Shown piece by piece: positions 14,953-16,992 of a stretch of 16,992 nt of DNA; position 1 is the stretch's first letter; every line of letters begins with the position of its first letter. Source of the stretch: JAZLGI01 sp045616225. Its GTDB lineage: Bacteria > Spirochaetota > Spirochaetia > Sphaerochaetales > Sphaerochaetaceae. The stretch spans positions 1 through 16,992 of the forward strand of contig JAZLGI010000017.1 in NCBI GenBank assembly GCA_045616225.1, given 5' to 3'. Below the pieces are notes generated by a model. That model was given only the letters and a program-made list of their open reading frames with translations, was not told the DNA's origin and did no database searches. The position numbers and the translations under genes are program-made.

Positions 14953-15902
14953 TGGATAATAAGTGGATAGAGGAAAGCGTTGCTTCCCTTAAAAAACAAA
15001 TCGGTGACGGCAAAGTACTTCTTGCTCTCTCAGGCGGAGTAGATAGCAGTGTCTGTGCAGCTCTTTTACAAAAAGCTGTAGGAAGTCAGCTTACATGTGT
15101 TTTTGTCGATACCGGTCTTATGAGAAAAAACGAGCCTCAGCTGGTTCATGATGTCATGGCAACCAAGATGGGAATAAATCTTGTCATGGTTAATGCAGAA
15201 AGTCGTTTTCTATCAAAGCTTGCAGGCGTTACAGATCCTGAAAAGAAAAGAAAAATCATTGGCGAAGAGTTCATAAGGGTTTTTGAAGAAGAAGCTAAGA
15301 AAATAGGCAAAGTTGACTTCCTTGGTCAAGGTACAATTTACCCGGATATCATTGAAAGCGGCAAAGACGGTAAAAACGGTCTTGTAAAAAGTCACCACAA
15401 TGTCGGAGGTCTTCCTGACCATGTAGACTTCAAAGAACTTGTTGAACCTCTTAAATATCTTTACAAAAATGATGTCCGTGAGCTTGGCCGTCTTTTGGGT
15501 CTTCCTTCAGAACTTACAGAACGTCAGCCTTTCCCTGGTCCAGGTCTTGGTGTCAGAGTAATTGGCGAACTCACAAAAGAGAAACTGGACATTCTCAGAG
15601 AAGCAGATGCCATCTTCAGAGAAGAAGTAATTAAAGCAGGGTTAAACAAGAACATTAATCAGTACTTTGCCGCTCTTACAAACATCAAAGCAGTTGGTGT
15701 AAAAGACGGTGAAAGGACTTACAAATATGCTGTTGCCCTCAGAGCGGTAATTACAGAAAACTTTGTTACTGCAAAAGCTGCCCCACTCTCATTTGAATTT
15801 CTCAACATGGTTGGAAAGCGCATCACAAGCGAAGTCCCTGATATAAACCGTGTTCTCTACGAAGTAACAGACAAACCAACCTCAACCATTGAGTTTGAAT
15901 AA
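14952..15902 (+). CDS. guaA: GMP synthase, ATP-pyrophosphatase subunit without amidotransferase domain
   Basis: The 316-aa protein aligns with only the C-terminal two thirds of the usual 510-525-aa bacterial GMP synthase. The PP-loop LSGGVDSS is at 26-33, QGTIYPDIIES at 126-136, SHHNVGGLP at 147-155, and the dimerisation-domain motif QPFPGPGLGVRVIGE at 192-206; it ends in the family-typical TSTIEFE. The whole N-terminal glutamine amidotransferase (about 190-200 aa) is absent. The upstream DNA is the intact xpt gene, so this is not a truncation in the window. It activates XMP with ATP and aminates it to GMP, using free ammonia or a separate glutaminase subunit as in archaea. AAGGAG lies 9 nt before the ATG, inside the end of xpt. 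Tandem TAATAA ends the frame. Confidence 0.9.
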   Translation: MDNKWIEESVASLKKQIGDGKVLLALSGGVDSSVCAALLQKAVGSQLTCVFVDTGLMRKNEPQLVHDVMATKMGINLVMVNAESRFLSKLAGVTDPEKKRKIIGEEFIRVFEEEAKKIGKVDFLGQGTIYPDIIESGKDGKNGLVKSHHNVGGLPDHVDFKELVEPLKYLYKNDVRELGRLLGLPSELTERQPFPGPGLGVRVIGELTKEKLDILREADAIFREEVIKAGLNKNINQYFAALTNIKAVGVKDGERTYKYAVALRAVITENFVTAKAAPLSFEFLNMVGKRITSEVPDINRVLYEVTDKPTSTIEFE

Positions 15903-15905
15903 TAA

Positions 15906-15958
15906 AAAGGGTCAAAAATCTTCATTCTACATAGGTTAAATGAGGGTTTGAGACCTTT
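15906..15958 (+). other. Imperfect stem-loop after guaA
   Basis: AAAGGGTCAAA (15906-15916) can pair with TTTGAGACCTTT (15947-15958) with small bulges, enclosing a loop of about 30 nt. It begins 4 nt after the guaA stop and has no T-run, so it is more likely an mRNA 3' structure than a terminator. Confidence 0.35.
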
Positions 15959-15976
15959 ACGGTAATAAAAAAGTAA

Positions 15977-16057
15977 TACAATTAACGGTGTGTTCAAACA
16001 CCTCTGTTTCATAACAGAAACGATAATCCCTTCCCAATCGGTGAAGGGTATTTTTTT
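15977..16057 (+). ncRNA. Candidate small structured RNA or guaA 3' UTR
   Basis: Three stem-loops follow one another: GGTGT-GTTCAA-ACACC (15987-16002), TCTGTT-TCAT-AACAGA (16003-16018), and the terminator at 16028-16057. A -10-like TACAAT (15977-15982), with a weak TTTACG 15 bp upstream, would start RNA near 15989, just before or in the first stem, giving about 70 nt. Without that promoter it would be the structured 3' end of the xpt-guaA mRNA. I recognise no known RNA family. Confidence 0.3.
16028..16057 (+). terminator. Intrinsic terminator after guaA
   Basis: CCCTTC (16028-16033) pairs with GAAGGG (16043-16048), extended by CC/GG across a bulged T, and is followed by TA and seven T (16051-16057). 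It lies 126 nt after the guaA stop and separates the purine genes from the recombinase region. Confidence 0.8.
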
Positions 16058-16058
16058 G

Positions 16059-16083
16059 TCTGTGTAATCAGTGTAATTGGTGG
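16059..16083. repeat. Short tandem GTGTAAT repeat
   Basis: GTGTAATCA (16062-16070) and GTGTAATTG (16071-16079) are two 9-bp units, followed by GTGG. The phrase resembles a dispersed short repeat I recall from many bacterial genomes, which is memory rather than a search. The rest of 16058-16253 holds no gene that I can support; the recombinase promoter may use TATAGT (16208-16213) or TATACT (16222-16227). Confidence 0.4.
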
Positions 16084-16253
16084 AATACATAGAACTGAAA
16101 GAATGAAGGAAAATGACTTCTTTTATTCAGTTTTTCCACCTATTTTCTATCCTCTATTTTCACTTAATAAAAACATTAAGAATTGCTTAACAAATGTGCA
16201 GGCAAATTATAGTAAAAACGTTATACTGAAATTAGGTAAAAAGGGGGATAGAA

Positions 16254-16901
16254 ATGAATTACAGAAAAGTATTCAGTTATTTGAGAGTATCTACTATTGA
16301 ACAGAATAATGAGAAGTTCAAAAACGAAATCCTAAAATACAGTAATGATAACGAATTGGGGACCGTCTATTTTATTGAAGAGAAAATCAGTGGAACTAAG
16401 AATTGGAAGAACAGAGAATTAGGAAATCTTATCTTCAATATGTGTGAAGGTGGGGAACTTATTATTTGTAGTGAGTTAAGTAGAATAAGTAGAAGTATCA
16501 GTCAAATCTATGAAATCATTACAGTATGTCAGTCAAAAGATATTACACTTCACTTCATTAAACAGAACTTAACAATTAAAAAAGATAACGATATTACGAC
16601 TAAGGTAATGTTATCTACGTTCTCACTGTGTAGTGAATTGGAGAGAGAGTTTATCAGTATAAGAACAAAAGAAAGTTTAATGGTGAAGAAACAGAACGGT
16701 GTTAAGTTGGGAAGACCAAAAGGAGTTGGTAAATCCAAATTGGATAAACATAAGGAAGAAATCTATTTGTTCATAAACGGTGGTTCCACCCTCAAATGGA
16801 TTAGTAATCACTTCGACTGTTCTTATATCACTCTGTGGAGTTGGTTAAAGAAACACCCTATACCCATTGGTATAATGATTACGTTGATAAGGACTTATTA
16901 G
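16254..16901 (+). CDS. Serine recombinase, Mpi-type DNA invertase/resolvase family
   Basis: The 215-aa protein has the small serine recombinase plan. The catalytic Ser is S13 in YLRVST (9-14) with R11; R77 and R80 lie in ELSRISRS (74-81); E130 and R131 lie in SELEREFISIRTKE. The long E helix follows, then the hinge KLGRPKG (151-157) and a helix-turn-helix to about 201. The GVGKSKLDKHKEEI segment strongly recalls the Bacteroides master invertase Mpi group. Such enzymes invert or resolve DNA between short palindromic sites. The last 14 residues after WLKKH look extra compared with the family end. AGGGGG lies 6 nt before the ATG. Composition is more AT-rich than the purine genes beside it, suggesting acquisition. 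Target sites are not established. Confidence 0.9.
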   Translation: MNYRKVFSYLRVSTIEQNNEKFKNEILKYSNDNELGTVYFIEEKISGTKNWKNRELGNLIFNMCEGGELIICSELSRISRSISQIYEIITVCQSKDITLHFIKQNLTIKKDNDITTKVMLSTFSLCSELEREFISIRTKESLMVKKQNGVKLGRPKGVGKSKLDKHKEEIYLFINGGSTLKWISNHFDCSYITLWSWLKKHPIPIGIMITLIRTY

Positions 16902-16909
16902 TCAGTTCC

Positions 16910-16927
16910 GTAAGAAGTTCTTATTAC
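16910..16927. repeat. Palindromic site after the recombinase gene
   Basis: GTAAGAAGTTCTTATTAC is an 18-bp near-palindrome with one mismatched pair plus the central T/T, starting 9 bp after the recombinase stop. An inverted 8-bp copy of its left part, CTTCTTAC, lies at 16980-16987. It could be a recombinase crossover site. The remaining 16902-16992 has no gene. Confidence 0.35.
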
Positions 16928-16992
16928 AATTATTTTTACACTAAGAAGAACGTATCCACTTCTCATAAAGAAAACTTCTCTTCTTACAAAAT

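Noticed and set aside
15857..16090. 77-codon minus-strand open frame after guaA
   Set aside because: It runs across the terminator, the hairpins and the guaA end; it is structure-rich non-coding DNA read by chance.
16103..16300. 65-codon open frame ahead of the recombinase
   Set aside because: It covers the recombinase promoter region and overlaps its start in another frame. It has no Shine-Dalgarno and low-complexity AT-rich content.

Overview
The window reads as a low-GC (high-30s % by eye) bacterial chromosome, most likely a host-associated Treponema or a close spirochaete relative. The grounds are the gene mix (5TM-LYT sensor, COG2509-type flavoprotein, C_GCAxxG_C_C protein, SSS symporter, Mpi-type serine recombinase) and the base composition. 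This is inference from protein style, not a database match. No rRNA, tRNA or CRISPR array was seen.

Layout. A truncated membrane sensor (1-857, minus) diverges from an iron-dependent alcohol dehydrogenase (953-2137). A leftward three-gene operon follows: M20 peptidase, EamA-type transporter, C_GCAxxG_C_C cysteine protein (4810-2130). A 287-bp intergenic region then holds a regular array of four palindromic units with an exact 52-bp period, lying between the divergent promoters of the M20 gene and an ABC exporter (5134-6870). Next come an MgtC/SapB protein (minus), an SSS sodium:solute symporter (minus, with an intrinsic terminator), a LysE exporter (minus) and a divergent unknown 145-aa gene (9879-10316, plus). 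A tightly coupled leftward operon (14162-10313) encodes a NitT/TauT-type ABC importer (binding protein, permease, ATPase) plus a FAD-dependent oxidoreductase. Divergent from it is a purine-salvage pair: xpt and a GMP synthase that has only the ATP-pyrophosphatase half. The right end has a hairpin-rich non-coding stretch with a terminator, then an AT-rich serine recombinase and a palindromic site.

How the genes relate. xpt and guaA overlap by one base and together turn xanthine plus PRPP into XMP and then GMP. Their promoter faces that of the ABC importer, and the shared region carries three copies of a TATCGGTA-like box, so common control is plausible. No purine riboswitch was recognised ahead of xpt.

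Two themes recur. First, four genes (953+, 5134+, 9829-, 9879+) have a good -10 box 6-7 nt before the ATG, with a -35-like box 16-17 bp further upstream and no usable Shine-Dalgarno, so they look leaderless. The other genes mostly have clear Shine-Dalgarno sites. Second, all three convergent gene pairs abut or overlap at their stop codons (2130-2137, 6870/6871, 10313-10316), leaving no room for terminators between them.
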